Shown here piece by piece: positions 38,405 to 50,418 of a stretch of DNA of 64,000 nucleotides. The notes below the pieces were generated by a model. That model was given only the letters and a program-made list of their open reading frames with translations, was not told where the DNA came from and did no database searches. Within the stretch, counting starts at the first letter, position 1. Each line of letters opens with the position of its first letter. Source of the DNA: Gammaproteobacteria bacterium (GTDB lineage Bacteria; Pseudomonadota; Gammaproteobacteria; VBWC01); the NCBI GenBank assembly GCA_023266115.1, contig JAHFRU010000014.1, positions 1 to 64,000 of the forward strand. Direction: 5' to 3'. Position numbers and translations under genes: made by a program.

Positions 38405-39472
38405 CTAGTCATTTCCCGGCGCGGTATCGTTAAACAGGTTCATCAGCTGCGGCGACTGGTCGTCACGCCGCGGCGCGGCCAGTCCGAAGTGCAGATAGGC
38501 GTTCCGCGTCGCCATGCGCCCGCGCAAGGTGCGCATCAGAAACCCCTGCTGGATCAGAAACGGTTCCAGCACATCCTCAATCGTGGTGCGCTCCTCGCCT
38601 ATGGCCGCCGACAGGCTGTCAACACCCACCGGACCGCCGTCGAACTTCTCGATGATGGCCAGCAGCAGCTTGCGGTCCATGGCATCAAACCCGTTCTGAT
38701 CAACGTCGAGCATATCGAGCGCGGCGACCGCCAACAGGCCGGTGATATGTCCGTCGCCCTTCACCTCGGCGTAGTCGCGCACACGGCGCAATAGCCGGTT
38801 GGCGATGCGCGGCGTGCCGCGCGAACGTCGCGCGATCTCGGTTGCGCCGTGGCGATCGGCGACAATATCGAAAATACTGGCCGACCGCTCGACGATATGG
38901 ACCAGCTCATCGACACTGTAGAACTCGAGACGCTGTACGATGCCGAACCGGTCGCGCAGCGGCGACGTCAGCAGTCCGGCACGCGTGGTCGCGCCGACCA
39001 GTGTGAACGGCGGCAGATCGAGCTTGATCGAGCGCGCCGCCGGCCCCTCGCCGATCATGATATCGAGCTGGAAATCCTCCATCGCCGGGTACAGCACCTC
39101 CTCGATCACCGGGCTCAGGCGATGGATCTCGTCGACAAACAACACGTCGCGCGGCTCGAGATTGGTCAGCAGCGCCGCGACATCGCCGGCGCGCTCCAGC
39201 ACCGGCCCCGAGGTATGGCGGATATTGCTGCCTAACTCGTTGGCGATGATATGCGCCAGCGTCGTCTTGCCCAGTCCCGGCGGGCCGAATATCAAGGTGT
39301 GATCCAGCGCTTCGCCGCGCTGCTTCGCCGCCTGGATGAAAATTTCCATCTGCGCGCGCATCGCCGCCTGGCCGATGTAATCCGCGAGGCGCGCCGGACG
39401 AATCGAGTGATCCAGCGCCTCGTCTTCGTGCGCGATGCTGACGGGCGCCACCAGCCGATCGGTCTCGATCAT
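38405..39472 (-). CDS. ruvB: Holliday junction helicase RuvB
   Basis: '[14 protein letters not shown]...[22 protein letters not shown]', '[15 protein letters not shown]'. Confidence 0.97.
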   Translation of the reverse strand: MIETDRLVAPVSIAHEDEALDHSIRPARLADYIGQAAMRAQMEIFIQAAKQRGEALDHTLIFGPPGLGKTTLAHIIANELGSNIRHTSGPVLERAGDVAALLTNLEPRDVLFVDEIHRLSPVIEEVLYPAMEDFQLDIMIGEGPAARSIKLDLPPFTLVGATTRAGLLTSPLRDRFGIVQRLEFYSVDELVHIVERSASIFDIVADRHGATEIARRSRGTPRIANRLLRRVRDYAEVKGDGHITGLLAVAALDMLDVDQNGFDAMDRKLLLAIIEKFDGGPVGVDSLSAAIGEERTTIEDVLEPFLIQQGFLMRTLRGRMATRNAYLHFGLAAPRRDDQSPQLMNLFNDTAPGND

Positions 39473-39526
39473 GCCGGCGCTCCGGATGCACTGTTCAGGT
39501 CACTGTTCATATCGATCATGCAGCAA

Positions 39527-40129
39527 CTACTTCACCGCGGACTGTAACGCCCGCCGGATGATCTCCTCGCTCGACAGGCCGCGGGCGTCGACCACGCGCA
39601 CCATGCGGCTCGCCTCATTGGGTTTGTAACCGAGCGCGACCAGCGCGCTAACCGCGTCACCCAGCGGCGTGACATCCGCCGCAACACCGGACATCCCGGC
39701 ACCGCTTGCGCCCGGTTCCGCTTCCCAGTCCTCGAGCCGGTCACGCATTTCCACCACCAGCCGTTCGGCGGTCTTTTTGCCGACGCCGGGCAGACGCGTC
39801 AACGTCGCCGTATCCTTGTTGAGCACGCAGCTGACGAACACGTCGGCGGCAACGCCGGACAGTATCGTCAATGCCAGCTTGGCACCGACGCCGCTGACCT
39901 TGATCAACTGGCGGAACAAGCGCCGTTCGCGCTCACTGGCAAAACCGTAGAGCAAGTGCGCGTCGTCGCGTACGACGAGGTGCGTATACAGCGTGATTTC
40001 CTTGCCGACCGGCGGCAGGTTGTAGAACGTCGTCATCGGCGCGTCGACCTCGTAACCGACGCCGTTGACATCCAGCACCAGTGACGGCGCCTGTTTGGCC
40101 AACAATGTACCGCGCAAGCGGCCGATCAT
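39527..40129 (-). CDS. ruvA: Holliday junction protein RuvA
   Basis: Start ATG at 40129 '[31 protein letters not shown]'; HhH '[13 protein letters not shown]', '[21 protein letters not shown]'. Confidence 0.96.
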   Translation of the reverse strand: MIGRLRGTLLAKQAPSLVLDVNGVGYEVDAPMTTFYNLPPVGKEITLYTHLVVRDDAHLLYGFASERERRLFRQLIKVSGVGAKLALTILSGVAADVFVSCVLNKDTATLTRLPGVGKKTAERLVVEMRDRLEDWEAEPGASGAGMSGVAADVTPLGDAVSALVALGYKPNEASRMVRVVDARGLSSEEIIRRALQSAVK

Positions 40130-40641
40130 GACCAGCGTCCCTGCGCCGCGCCGGCCACCGCGCGCCGATAGCCGGAATGCCTGAGATGACTGTGACACAG
40201 CGCCACGGCCAGCGCGTCGGCCGCGTCCGCCTGCGGCTCTCCCTGCAGTGCCAGCAACGCCTTGACCATATGCAGCACCTGGTGTTTCTCGGCGTTGCCC
40301 TTGCCGGCAATCCCCTGCTTGATCTGCGCGGGCGTATATTCGGCCACCGGCAGCGACTGCATCACGGCGGCACAAATCGCCGCGCCCTGGGCCTGCCCGA
40401 GCTTCAGCGCCGAATCGACGTTGCGATTCATAAACACCGTTTCGATGGCGATCTCATCCGGCTGGTGAGCCGCGATGAGGTCCGTGACCTCGCTGAAGAT
40501 CGCCTTCAGGCGCGACGGTATATCGCCGGGCGGGACACGGATGCAACCGCTGGTGACGTACAACGAGGTATGCCCCCGCGTTTCGATGATGCCGAAGCCG
40601 GTAATGCGCGAGCCCGGATCGATGCCAAGAATGCGCGTCAC
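40126..40641 (-). CDS. ruvC: Holliday junction resolvase RuvC
   Basis: '[19 protein letters not shown]', '[26 protein letters not shown]', '[12 protein letters not shown]'. Confidence 0.96.
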   Translation of the reverse strand: MTRILGIDPGSRITGFGIIETRGHTSLYVTSGCIRVPPGDIPSRLKAIFSEVTDLIAAHQPDEIAIETVFMNRNVDSALKLGQAQGAAICAAVMQSLPVAEYTPAQIKQGIAGKGNAEKHQVLHMVKALLALQGEPQADAADALAVALCHSHLRHSGYRRAVAGAAQGRWS

Positions 40642-40763
40642 AATTGCTTCTTCACGTCTGGTTGCCTTTGCCGCCTGTCTCGATCGGACTCAGAATAAAC
40701 CCGGAAATATCCTCGCGCGCACGGGGCCGGATACTGGCGACCATCATTACGCGAAAGTCCGCC

Positions 40764-41510
40764 TTATGCAATCTCTGCCAGCACGTCGTCGGGGATATCC
40801 GCATTCGAATAGACGTTTTGCACGTCATCGTCTTCTTCGAGCATTTCGAGCAGCTTGACCATCTTGATGCCGTCTTCGGTATCCAGCGCCGCATCGGTAG
40901 TCGCGCGCATTGTCACCTCGGCGACTTCCGGCATAAGCCCGGCCGCAGTCATCGCGTCGCGCACGTGCGCAAACTGTTCCGGCGATGTCAGCACGTCTAT
41001 CGAACCGTCTGCGTGGGCCACAATATCATCGGCACCCGCTTCCAGTGCCGCCTCCATCACGGCATCCTCACCAATGCCGGCGGGAAAACTGATCACGCCG
41101 GTCTCGGTGAACAAAAAAGCCACCGAGCCGCTGGTACCGAGATTACCGCCACACTTGGTAAACGCATGACGCACCTCGGCCACCGTGCGGTTGCGGTTGT
41201 CGGTCATGCAGTCGACGATCACGGCCGCGCCGCCGGGCCCGTAGCCTTCGTAACGGATCTCTTCCAGCGCATCGGCCTCATCGGCGCCGGCGCCGCGCCG
41301 CACCGCACGTTCCAGCGTATCCTTGGCCATATTCGCGGCCAGCGCCTTGTCGATGGCGAGCCGCAGGCGCGGGTTTGCCGACGGGTCAGCACCGCCGTGG
41401 CGCGCGGCGATTGTCACTTCACGGATCAGCCGGGTAAAGATCTTGCCGCGCTTCGAATCCTGGGCCTTTTTGCGGTGCTGGATGTTCGCCCACTTGCTGT
41501 GCCCTGCCAT
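40764..41510 (-). CDS. yebC: YebC/PmpR-family regulator
   Basis: '[37 protein letters not shown]...[29 protein letters not shown]'. Confidence 0.97.
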   Translation of the reverse strand: MAGHSKWANIQHRKKAQDSKRGKIFTRLIREVTIAARHGGADPSANPRLRLAIDKALAANMAKDTLERAVRRGAGADEADALEEIRYEGYGPGGAAVIVDCMTDNRNRTVAEVRHAFTKCGGNLGTSGSVAFLFTETGVISFPAGIGEDAVMEAALEAGADDIVAHADGSIDVLTSPEQFAHVRDAMTAAGLMPEVAEVTMRATTDAALDTEDGIKMVKLLEMLEEDDDVQNVYSNADIPDDVLAEIA

Positions 41511-41566
41511 GGTCCTGCTCTTCGCGTTGAAAACCGGCGCAAGTCTATCACTGCGGCCCCGTCCGT

Positions 41567-42244
41567 TTAAACGCCCGCCGGTGCGTCCGGAAAATGGCCG
41601 GTGGCAAGAAAGCCGTTGACGTTACGCGCGACCGCCGGCGACAACAACAGGCCGGTATGGGTGGTCCTGATGGTCAGGTGCGCCGTGGCGCCGGGCAGCC
41701 GAGTTTCGGCGACGGCGACCGTACCATCGCTCGGCCCGTCAAACCGGCAGAACAACCGACCGGCCCCGTGCGGGGAAATGCCGGCGATAATGCCGATCTC
41801 GGGCGGTTTCTCGCCGACACGAACCGGCGCCAGCAACCCGTCGATTCCACCCGGCCCGAGCAGCCAGCGCCCCCAGCCTGATCCGGCCAGCATACCGGCG
41901 ACACGACTGCCAAGAAACGGCGTGCCGAGGGCGACCACGCGACCGGGTTTTCGGTCCGGATACTCATTGAGTAGTTGCCATACGACGCACCCGCCAAGAC
42001 TGTGCGCGACATAATGCACGGTGTCGTTGGGCAGGGCTGATGCGAACTGGCGCAGTTGCGCGGCATGATCGGCGATGGACGCCTGCCGGGAATGATACGG
42101 AAACCGGTGTACAGCGAAGCCGCGTTTTTTCAGGTGCCGCGCCAGCCAGGCCATTTCATGACCGCTCATCCAGAGGCCATGGACCAGAATGACAGCGGGG
42201 CATCGCGGTGCGACTGACGAGGCCGATCCCGGCCTGTTAACCAT
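41567..42244 (-). CDS. Alpha/beta hydrolase (lipase-like)
   Basis: '[16 protein letters not shown]', '[17 protein letters not shown]', catalytic Asp/His region '[11 protein letters not shown]...[10 protein letters not shown]'. Confidence 0.88.
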   Translation of the reverse strand: MVNRPGSASSVAPRCPAVILVHGLWMSGHEMAWLARHLKKRGFAVHRFPYHSRQASIADHAAQLRQFASALPNDTVHYVAHSLGGCVVWQLLNEYPDRKPGRVVALGTPFLGSRVAGMLAGSGWGRWLLGPGGIDGLLAPVRVGEKPPEIGIIAGISPHGAGRLFCRFDGPSDGTVAVAETRLPGATAHLTIRTTHTGLLLSPAVARNVNGFLATGHFPDAPAGV

Positions 42245-42300
42245 CGTAGCCGGAGCTCAGCCTAAGGAAAGAATTCGCGAACATTTGATCTATTGCCGAA

Positions 42301-42390
42301 TCGTCATTGCCGCGTACGCAGGAATCCCGAAAGCGATGCTGTCAAACTGGGTGCCGGCTCGCGGGAAGCGGCCGGAAGACGGGATCCATC
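42301..42390. repeat. Degenerate REP/BIME-like paired palindrome
   Basis: 'TCGTCATTGCCGCGTACGCAGGAATCCCGAAAGCGATGCTGTCAAACTGGGTGCCGGCTCGCGGGAAGCGGCC...GGGATCC' resembles degenerate GTCATTCCCGC..GCGGGAATCC units in inverted orientation. Confidence 0.4.
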
Positions 42391-42417
42391 AACGGTGCGC
42401 AAGTATTCAGCGGCGCG

Positions 42418-43515
42418 TTAGCTGACCGCAAACATCCGTTCGAGCGCCAGTCGTGCCGGTTGCGCCTCGTGTGCGGCGACGCGCACCTGGTTGACGATAT
42501 TACCGTCGACCAGATTCTCCAGCGCCCGCAACAACTGCGGCGGGTTGATGCGAAACATCGTCGAGCACATGCTGATGGTCGTCGCCATGAAGTGCACCGC
42601 CTTGCCCTCGCCTTTGAACTGCTCGTGCAGGCGGTTAACCAGATTCAACTCGGTGCCGACCAGCCAGCGCGTGCCTGGCGCGGAATTCGCGATGGTGTTG
42701 ATGATGTATTCCGTGGAGCCGACGTAATGTGATTTCTCGCAGACCTCGAACGAGGCCTCGGGATGCGAGATGACCTGCGCGTCGGGGTACTTCGCCAGAA
42801 ACTCGTCTATTTGCTCCGGATGGAACATCTGGTGCACCGAACAATGCCCTTTCCACAGAATCACGCGCGCATCGCGGATCTGCTCCGGCGTCAGGCCGCC
42901 GCGCGGCTGCGTGTAGTCCCAGACGACCATCTGCTCCAGCGGTATGCCCATGCGGTAGCCGGTGTTGCGGCCGAGATGCTGGTCGGGGAAGAACAGCACC
43001 TTGGGGCGCTGCGCAAAACTCCAGTCGAACACCTTGCGTGCATTGGTCGAGGTGCAAACGATACCGCCGTGGCTGCCGCAAAAGGCCTTCAGGTCGGCAG
43101 CGGAATTGATATAGGTGGCCGGCGTGACGTCGGCCTCGACATCGATGACCTCGCCCAGTTCGCGCCACGCGCGCGCTACATTGGCGAGGTTGGCCATGTC
43201 GGCCATCGAACAGCCGGCCGCCAGATCGGGGATCATCACGATCTGATCCGGGCGCGTCAGGATGTCCGCAACCTCGGCCATGAAGTGCACGCCGCAAAAC
43301 ATGATGTACTCGGCCTCGGTACCGGCCGCCTGCCGGGACAGCTTCAGTGAGTCGCCGGTAAAATCGGCATGCCGGTAGACCTCGTTGCGTTGATAGTGAT
43401 GGGCGAGGACCACCAGCCGGTCTCCGAGCGCCCGCTTGGCCGCGCGGATGCGCTCGGCGATCGCGTCGTCCGGCAACGCGGTCAGTTCTGCTATCGCTTG
43501 TGCGGCTACCGCCAT
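42418..43515 (-). CDS. nadA: Quinolinate synthase NadA
   Basis: 'VVLAHHYQRNEVYRHADFTGDSLKLSRQAAGTEAEYIMFCGVHFMAEVADIL', 'AGCSMADM', 'VISHPEAS'. Confidence 0.97.
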   Translation of the reverse strand: MAVAAQAIAELTALPDDAIAERIRAAKRALGDRLVVLAHHYQRNEVYRHADFTGDSLKLSRQAAGTEAEYIMFCGVHFMAEVADILTRPDQIVMIPDLAAGCSMADMANLANVARAWRELGEVIDVEADVTPATYINSAADLKAFCGSHGGIVCTSTNARKVFDWSFAQRPKVLFFPDQHLGRNTGYRMGIPLEQMVVWDYTQPRGGLTPEQIRDARVILWKGHCSVHQMFHPEQIDEFLAKYPDAQVISHPEASFEVCEKSHYVGSTEYIINTIANSAPGTRWLVGTELNLVNRLHEQFKGEGKAVHFMATTISMCSTMFRINPPQLLRALENLVDGNIVNQVRVAAHEAQPARLALERMFAVS

Positions 43516-43599
43516 CGCTGCTCCGATCGCCTAATAACGGGTCAATACGCCGTCGTGAATTCAGACTGAATGATCAGGTGTTGGTTCATCGCCAAACGA

Positions 43600-45438
43600 C
43601 TATACGCCGAAACCGTTAGCTGAAAAACCGGAACCGGACGGTGTTTGTATTGCGTTAGCGCCGGTCGCCGGGGGCTGGGCAAGACGGATACCGAGTTCGC
43701 GCAACTGCTTCGCGTCGACAGCCGCCGGTGCCGCCGTCAGCGGACAGGCGGCCGACTGGGTCTTTGGAAACGCGATGACATCGCGGATCGACGCCGAACC
43801 GCTCATCAGCATCACCAGCCGGTCGAGCCCGAACGCGATGCCGCCGTGCGGCGGGCAGCCGTACTTGAGCGCCTCAAGCAGAAAACCGAATTTCTCCGCG
43901 GCCTCGTTATCGCCGATGCCGAGCAGCCGGAATATCCCCGCCTGCACGTCGGAGCGATGATTCCGAATCGAGCCGCCGCCGATCTCGATGCCGTTGAGCA
44001 CCATGTCGTAGGCGCGCGACAGCGCATCGCCGGGGTTGGCCTCCAGCTGCGCGATATCGTCGATGGCCGGCGCCGTGAACGGATGATGCAACGACGACCA
44101 GCCCGCGCTCTTCTCGTCCCACTCAAACATCGGGAAGTCCGTCACCCACACCGGCCGCCAGCCGCGCTCGACCAAGCCCAGGTCATGTCCGAGCCTGACG
44201 CGCAGCGCACCGAGCGCCTCATTGACGATCCTGGCCTTGTCGGCGCCGAAGAAGATCAGATCGCCGTCGCGCGCGCCAGTGCGTTTCAGCACGGTGTTGA
44301 TCGTGTCATCCGGCAGGAATTTCAGGATCGGCGACTGCAAGCCGTCGCGGCCTTTATCAATCCGGTTGACCTTGATATAGGCCAGACCCCGGGCGCCATA
44401 GATGCCGACGAATTTAGTGTAGTCGTCGATCTGGCCGCGCGTCAGCTCGCCGCCGTTGGGCACGCGCAAGGCGGCGACACGGCCGGCGACATCACGCGCC
44501 GGTCCGGCGAATACCTTGAACTCGACGTCCTGCATCAAGTCACTGACCTCGACCAGTTCCAGCGGGATGCGCAGGTCCGGACGGTCGATGCCGTAACGCG
44601 CCAGCGCCTCCTTGTGCGATATCCGCGGGAACGGCGCAGGCAGCGCCTCTTCCAGTACCTTGGTGAACAACTCGCGGATCATCGCCTCCATCAGCGCCAT
44701 GATCTGTTCCTCGTCGATGAACGACGCCTCGATGTCGACCTGGGTAAATTCCGGCTGGCGATCGGCGCGCAGATCCTCGTCGCGGAAACAGCGCACAATC
44801 TGGTAATAGCGATCCATACCCGACATCATCAACAACTGCTTGAACAACTGCGGTGACTGCGGCAGCGCGAAGAACGAACCCGGATGGGTACGGCTCGGCA
44901 CCAGATAATCGCGCGCGCCTTCCGGCGTCGCCCGGGTCAGAAACGGCGTTTCGATATCGAGAAAGCCCTGTGCGTCGAGATAGTTGCGCAGCACGCGCGT
45001 GGCATCAACACGCAGCTTCATGCGCCGGAACATGTCGGGGCGGCGCAGATCGAGGTAGCGGTAACGCAGCCGCACCTCTTCGCTGGCCTCGACTTCCTCG
45101 TCGATTTGAAACGGCAGCGGTTCCGAGCGGGCAAGTATCGCCAGGCGGATACCAAGCACCTCGATCTGGCCGGTGGCCAGATCGGCGTTCACCGTCCCGG
45201 CCGGCCGGCGCCGGACGAGGCCCGACACACGCAGCACGAATTCGCTGCGCACCTGCTCCGCGGTCTGAAAGCTCTCCGGGGCGTCAGGATCGAACACCAG
45301 CTGCACGATGCCCTCGCGGTCGCGCAGGTCGATAAAAATCACGCCGCCATGGTCGCGGCGGCGGTGCACCCAGCCGCACAGTTCGACCTGGCTGTCTACC
45401 TGTGTCTCGTTCAGTTGCCCGCAATAGTGACTACGCAT
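43600..45438 (-). CDS. aspS: Aspartyl-tRNA synthetase
   Basis: '[51 protein letters not shown]', '[28 protein letters not shown]', '[15 protein letters not shown]'. Confidence 0.97.
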   Translation of the reverse strand: MRSHYCGQLNETQVDSQVELCGWVHRRRDHGGVIFIDLRDREGIVQLVFDPDAPESFQTAEQVRSEFVLRVSGLVRRRPAGTVNADLATGQIEVLGIRLAILARSEPLPFQIDEEVEASEEVRLRYRYLDLRRPDMFRRMKLRVDATRVLRNYLDAQGFLDIETPFLTRATPEGARDYLVPSRTHPGSFFALPQSPQLFKQLLMMSGMDRYYQIVRCFRDEDLRADRQPEFTQVDIEASFIDEEQIMALMEAMIRELFTKVLEEALPAPFPRISHKEALARYGIDRPDLRIPLELVEVSDLMQDVEFKVFAGPARDVAGRVAALRVPNGGELTRGQIDDYTKFVGIYGARGLAYIKVNRIDKGRDGLQSPILKFLPDDTINTVLKRTGARDGDLIFFGADKARIVNEALGALRVRLGHDLGLVERGWRPVWVTDFPMFEWDEKSAGWSSLHHPFTAPAIDDIAQLEANPGDALSRAYDMVLNGIEIGGGSIRNHRSDVQAGIFRLLGIGDNEAAEKFGFLLEALKYGCPPHGGIAFGLDRLVMLMSGSASIRDVIAFPKTQSAACPLTAAPAAVDAKQLRELGIRLAQPPATGANAIQTPSGSGFSANGFGV

Positions 45439-45473
45439 AATGGAAAGTCCTGAAACCGGCAAAGGCCGGAATG

Positions 45474-46136
45474 TTACGGTCCAGGCGTGCCGCGCGCAAC
45501 TCCGCCGGCCGGTCCGGCCGGTTTTCGCCCCGCTGCCGCGTTATTCTCGCGCGGCGTGACGACCCCCATGGAGATTATCATCTTCAACGCGTCATCGACG
45601 CTCATGTCCAGTTCCACGACGTCCTGGCGCGGCACCAGGATAACGAAGCCGGAGGTCGGATTGGGCGTGGTCGGCACGTAGATATTGATCAGGTCATAAC
45701 CGGTCTTCGCTTTCGCCTCGGACGCGGTCTCGCCGGTCTGGAACCCGATCGTCCAGATACCGTTGCGCGGGTACTGTATCAATAGCGCCTTGCGAAACGA
45801 CTTGCCGTTCGAACTCAGCAGCGTTTCGACGACCTGTTTCACGGCGTTATATATACTGCGCACCAGCGGGATACGCGCCAGCACCGCCTCCCAGGCGGAC
45901 ACCAGCCGGCGGCCAAAGAAGTTGGCGACGATCATGCCGGTCAGCACCACCACCACCACTGTCAACACGATGCCCAGTCCGGGGATGTGGAAACCCAGTA
46001 GCGTGTCGGGACGCAGCGCCGCCGGCAACAGCAACAGGCTGCGGTCCATCAGGTTGACCAGCAGGTTGAGCACCAGCAGCGTCACCCCCAGTGGCACCCA
46101 CACCAGCAGACCGGCAATCAAATAACGTCGCATCAT
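45474..46136 (-). CDS. DUF502 family membrane protein
   Basis: '[29 protein letters not shown]...[19 protein letters not shown]...[18 protein letters not shown]' type sequence (see ORF). Confidence 0.92.
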   Translation of the reverse strand: MMRRYLIAGLLVWVPLGVTLLVLNLLVNLMDRSLLLLPAALRPDTLLGFHIPGLGIVLTVVVVVLTGMIVANFFGRRLVSAWEAVLARIPLVRSIYNAVKQVVETLLSSNGKSFRKALLIQYPRNGIWTIGFQTGETASEAKAKTGYDLINIYVPTTPNPTSGFVILVPRQDVVELDMSVDDALKMIISMGVVTPRENNAAAGRKPAGPAGGVARGTPGP

Positions 46137-46166
46137 GATTCACACCTGCTCGTTGGCCGCGGGCCT

Positions 46167-46505
46167 TTATGAAGCAGCATCGCCGGTCTTCTTGGCATCA
46201 ACAGTCTTGCCGGCGTCGACGACCTTCTTTTCGCCCGACCCTGAAGCGGCATCGGACGAGGCCTTGTCGGTCTTGTTTTCCGTTTTGTCCGTCGCAGTCT
46301 TCTCCGCGGGTTTCTTGCCGCGATTCTTGAAATCGGTTTCGTACCAGCCGGTACCCTTCAGCCGAAAGCCCGCCGCCGACACCAGTTTTTTCAGCTTGCC
46401 TTGACCGCCGCAGTCAGGACAATCCGCCAGCGGCGCATCGCTGATTTTCTGGATAACCTCCAGGCAATGGCCGCATTCCGCACATTCGTATTCGTATATA
46501 GGCAC
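46167..46505 (-). CDS. FmdB-family zinc ribbon protein with low-complexity tail
   Basis: 'MPIYEYECAECGHCLEVIQKISDAPLADCPDCGGQGKLKKLVSAAGFRLKGTGWYETDF'. Confidence 0.93.
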   Translation of the reverse strand: MPIYEYECAECGHCLEVIQKISDAPLADCPDCGGQGKLKKLVSAAGFRLKGTGWYETDFKNRGKKPAEKTATDKTENKTDKASSDAASGSGEKKVVDAGKTVDAKKTGDAAS

Positions 46506-46678
46506 AACGTTACTCCCGAAAACTATTCAACCTGATAGAAACGCGTCATTCATGAGGGCCGCCAGCGGCGATTTCAAGTCCGCCATGGTACCACGCTACG
46601 CGCTGTCGCAGTGGCGTTGTGCCCGGCGGGACCCGCCGTATTTGCGCCGCTGTCCGCCACTCTGGTAGCTTCGTCAGG

Positions 46679-48460
46679 ATGAGCACCAGGAAAACCGGCG
46701 ACTGGTCGGCGATACGAACCGTACTGCCCTTTCTCTGGGAACACCGAAGACGCGTGACTCTCGCCGTGACGTGCCTGGTGATTGCCAAGCTCGCCAATGT
46801 CGGTGTACCACTGCTGCTGAAGGGGATCGTCGATGCGCTGGACGCAACCCAAAACGCGGTACTCGTCGTGCCTTTGGCATTGGTGGCGGGTTACGGTGCG
46901 CTGCGCCTGACGACCTCGCTGTTCAATGAATTGCGCGACGCAATTTTCGCGAGGGTGACACAGCATTCGATCCGGCGCATTGCGCTGAAGGTCTTCCGGC
47001 ATCTGCACGAACTGGCGCTCAGCTTCCATCTCGACCGGCGTACCGGCGGTATCTCCCGCGATATCGAGCGCGGCAGTCGCGGCATCAGCTTTTTACTCAA
47101 TTTCATGTTGTTCAACATCGTGCCGACGCTGGTCGAGATCGGCCTGATCGCCACCATACTATTGGTCGTTTACGCGCCGTCGTTCGCGATCATCACGTTC
47201 GTGACCATTGCCATCTACATCGCGTTCACGCTGGCAGTGACCGAGTGGCGCATGAAGTTCCGGCGCACGATGAACGACCTCGATTCTAGGGCGAATACCA
47301 AGGCGATCGACGGTCTGCTGAATTACGAAACCGTGAAGTATTTCGGTAACGAGGAGTACGAAGCGACGCGCTACGATAACAATCTGCGCGAGTGGGAAAC
47401 GGCAGCGGTCAAGAACCAGACGTCGCTCGCGCTGTTGAATATCGGCCAGGGAACGGTGATCGCCGTCGGTATTACCGCTCTGCTCTATCTTGCCAGTCAG
47501 GGTGTCGTCGACGGCACGCTGACGATGGGCGACCTGGTGTTGATCAATGCCTACTTGCTGCAACTGTTCATCCCGATGAACTTTCTCGGCTTCGTCTATC
47601 GCGAAATCAAGCATTCGCTGGCGGACATGGAAAAGATGTTCAGCCTGATGAATCAGCCGATCGATATCAAGGACAAACCGGCGGCGCCGCCGCTGGTAGT
47701 TGGCGACGGACACGTGCGCTTCGAGCACGTCAGCTTCAGTTACGCGGCCAACCGGCAAATCCTGTTCGACGTCGCCTTCGAGGTTCCGCCGGGGCATAAG
47801 GTGGCGGTGGTCGGCCCCAGCGGCGGCGGAAAATCGACGCTGGCGCGGTTGTTGTTCCGCTTTTACGATGTCAGCGGCGGCGCTATCACGATCAACGGCC
47901 AGGATCTTCGCGATGTGACCCAGGCCAGCCTGCGCGCCGCGATCGGCATCGTGCCGCAAGATACGGTACTGTTCAACGATACGATCTATTACAACATCGC
48001 CTACGCCCGACCGGGCGCAAACCGTGACGCGATTGTCCGTGCGGCGCAGCATGCGCATATTCATACGTTCATTGAATCGCTGCCGGATGGCTATGACAGC
48101 CAGGTCGGCGAACGCGGCCTGAAACTGTCAGGTGGCGAAAAGCAACGCATCGCGATCGCGCGCACGATTCTGAAAAATCCCAGGATACTTATTTTTGACG
48201 AGGCGACCTCGGCGCTGGATTCCAAATCCGAACAGGCGATACAGGCGGCGCTCGCCGAAGTGGCGCAAAACCACACGACACTGGTAATCGCTCACCGGCT
48301 GTCCACGGTCGTCGACGCCGACGAGATACTGGTGATGGAACACGGCCGCATCGTCGAACGCGGCACACATCGCACGCTGCTGGCCGCCGCTGGCCGCTAC
48401 GCCAACATGTGGGCATTGCAACGCGAGGAACGGGAGCACGCGCAGCCTGCACTGGCCTGA
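46679..48460 (+). CDS. Atm1/ABCB7-like ABC exporter (TMD plus NBD)
   Basis: 'FRHLHELALSFHLDRRTGGISRDIERGSRGISFLLNFMLFNIVPTLVEI', Walker A 'GPSGGGKSTLARLL', 'LSGGEKQRIAIARTILKNPRILIFDEATSALD'. Confidence 0.95.
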   Translation: MSTRKTGDWSAIRTVLPFLWEHRRRVTLAVTCLVIAKLANVGVPLLLKGIVDALDATQNAVLVVPLALVAGYGALRLTTSLFNELRDAIFARVTQHSIRRIALKVFRHLHELALSFHLDRRTGGISRDIERGSRGISFLLNFMLFNIVPTLVEIGLIATILLVVYAPSFAIITFVTIAIYIAFTLAVTEWRMKFRRTMNDLDSRANTKAIDGLLNYETVKYFGNEEYEATRYDNNLREWETAAVKNQTSLALLNIGQGTVIAVGITALLYLASQGVVDGTLTMGDLVLINAYLLQLFIPMNFLGFVYREIKHSLADMEKMFSLMNQPIDIKDKPAAPPLVVGDGHVRFEHVSFSYAANRQILFDVAFEVPPGHKVAVVGPSGGGKSTLARLLFRFYDVSGGAITINGQDLRDVTQASLRAAIGIVPQDTVLFNDTIYYNIAYARPGANRDAIVRAAQHAHIHTFIESLPDGYDSQVGERGLKLSGGEKQRIAIARTILKNPRILIFDEATSALDSKSEQAIQAALAEVAQNHTTLVIAHRLSTVVDADEILVMEHGRIVERGTHRTLLAAAGRYANMWALQREEREHAQPALA

Positions 48461-48554
48461 GCGACAGCCATCTCACGGAACATTCCCGCGCCCGGTCACT
48501 CGAATCATGCAGCAGTGCTGATCGCTATCGCCACCGAGATCGACCGGATCGCCC

Positions 48555-49211
48555 ATGCCTTCGCCATACTCACCGATACAACTGCTGCTGTTTTTAGCCG
48601 CGCTTGGATTCCTGCCGGCATTGGTACAGATCGGGCTGGTCACCATTGCCTTCGAGAAACTCGGCCTGTCGCAGACCTCGGCGTTTTTGCTGTTGCTGGG
48701 CAGCTCGATCAACCTGCCGCTGTTCAGCATCGCTGCAACGCGCCCACCGGACGAACTGATACCCAGGCAACTGCGCGGCCTGCTGCGCCAGACGGCACGA
48801 CAGTTCACCGGCAGAACGCTGATCGCCGTCAATGTCGGGGACTGCGTGATTCCGCTGATGTTCTCGCTCTATCTGATACAACACCATCCCGTCACGCTCG
48901 ACACGGTAATCTACGCCACGCTGCTGGTGGCATTGATCTGCTATGTGGCCGCGCGCCCGATACCGGGCGTCGGTATCGGCATCCCGATATTCGTCGCGCC
49001 GCTGGTCGCGGCCGCGGTCGCCACGCTGATCGCACCGGATTACAGTGCACCGCTCGCCTACATCGGCGGGACGCTCGGCGTGCTGCTCGGCGCCGACATT
49101 CTGCGCTGGCGCGATATCCGCACGATTGGCGCACCTGTTGCATCGATTGGAGGGGTGGGCACGTTCGACGGCATATTTTTGACGGGTATCGTCGCGGTGT
49201 TGCTGGCATGA
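48555..49211 (+). CDS. DUF1614-like membrane protein
   Basis: Multi-TM; 'FEKLGLSQTSAFLLLLGSSINLPLFSI', 'IAVNVGDCVIPLMFSLYLI', 'APLVAAAVATLIAPDYSAPLAYIGGTLGVLLGADILRW'. Confidence 0.82.
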   Translation: MPSPYSPIQLLLFLAALGFLPALVQIGLVTIAFEKLGLSQTSAFLLLLGSSINLPLFSIAATRPPDELIPRQLRGLLRQTARQFTGRTLIAVNVGDCVIPLMFSLYLIQHHPVTLDTVIYATLLVALICYVAARPIPGVGIGIPIFVAPLVAAAVATLIAPDYSAPLAYIGGTLGVLLGADILRWRDIRTIGAPVASIGGVGTFDGIFLTGIVAVLLA

Positions 49212-49257
49212 GCAGCACGCCGCACAATACCAACAGGTAACGTGTCACGGGGAGGAG

Positions 49258-50418
49258 ATGTTTAATGACGGCACCGCAGCGAGAGTTCCTATGTATCAGC
49301 ATAACGACGCACTGAGCGAGCTAAACAACAAGAAATCGCTTTCCGGGAAACTGCAAAGCGTCCATGGCGTTCTCAAGCAACAGCACGACTGCATCGCGAG
49401 GATCGCGGTCGCCGTTTACGACCCCAAGACGGATCTGATCAAGACCTTTATTCACAGCAGCGGCAACACCGCGCCACTGTCGCATTACCAGGCGAAGCTG
49501 TCTGAATCGCACTCGTTGCTGGAGATCGTCAGCACGCGGCGGCCGCGCGTGGTTAATGACATGTCGGTGTTCGCCGACGGCAGGCAGGAACACACGCGAC
49601 GCATAGCCCAGACCGGCTACGGCTCCAGCTATACGATGCCGATGTTTCAGGAAAACGAACTGTTCGGCTTCATCTTTTTCAATTCATTTGAAAAAGATGT
49701 CATGAAACCGGAGTTGCTCTACCACCTCGACCTGTTCGGGCACCTGATCACGCTGGTCGTCATCAATGATCTGAATTCCGTACGAACGCTGCTGTCGACG
49801 ATCAAGGCGGCACGCGACATGACCAACTTCCGCGATATGGAAACCGGCTCTCACCTGGACCGGATGTCACGTTTCGCGCGCCTGATCGCCCGGGAACTCG
49901 CCGATAAACACGGCTTTGACGACGAATTCATCGAGCGGATTTTCCGTTTCTCGCCGTTGCACGACATCGGCAAGATCGGTGTGCCCGATCGCATTCTGCA
50001 GAAACCCGCCCCGCTCAGCGACGAGGAATGGGCGACGATGAAAACCCATGCATACAAGGGCCGCGAAATCATCGACACCATACTTGCCGACTTCGGTCTC
50101 GGCTCGGCGCAGCACATGGACGTGCTGCGCAACATTGCTGAACTGCATCACGAGACCATGGACGGCAGCGGCTATCCGCATGGCCTGACTGGACAACAGA
50201 TTCCGATCGAAGCACGCATCGTTGCCGTCGCCGACGTGTTCGATGCCTTGACGAGCAAGCGCCCCTACAAGGAACGCTGGAGCAACGACGACGCGTTCCG
50301 CATGCTCGATTCACTGGCCGGCACCAGACTGGACGCCGACTGCGTCAATGCGCTGGTCAGCAATCGCGCAGAGGTCGAACGCATACAGGCACAGTTCGAC
50401 GAGAGTCAGTACGGCTAA
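49258..50418 (+). CDS. HD-GYP domain cyclic-di-GMP phosphodiesterase-like protein with N-terminal GAF-like domain
   Basis: 'FSPLHDIGKIGVPDRIL', 'IAELHHETMDGSGYPHGLTGQQIPIEARIVAVADVFDALTSKRPYKE'. Confidence 0.93.
   Translation: MFNDGTAARVPMYQHNDALSELNNKKSLSGKLQSVHGVLKQQHDCIARIAVAVYDPKTDLIKTFIHSSGNTAPLSHYQAKLSESHSLLEIVSTRRPRVVNDMSVFADGRQEHTRRIAQTGYGSSYTMPMFQENELFGFIFFNSFEKDVMKPELLYHLDLFGHLITLVVINDLNSVRTLLSTIKAARDMTNFRDMETGSHLDRMSRFARLIARELADKHGFDDEFIERIFRFSPLHDIGKIGVPDRILQKPAPLSDEEWATMKTHAYKGREIIDTILADFGLGSAQHMDVLRNIAELHHETMDGSGYPHGLTGQQIPIEARIVAVADVFDALTSKRPYKERWSNDDAFRMLDSLAGTRLDADCVNALVSNRAEVERIQAQFDESQYG

Noticed and set aside
47159-48064. 301-aa minus-strand ORF inside the ABC exporter
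   Set aside because: Shadow ORF; the plus-strand frame carries all ABC motifs.
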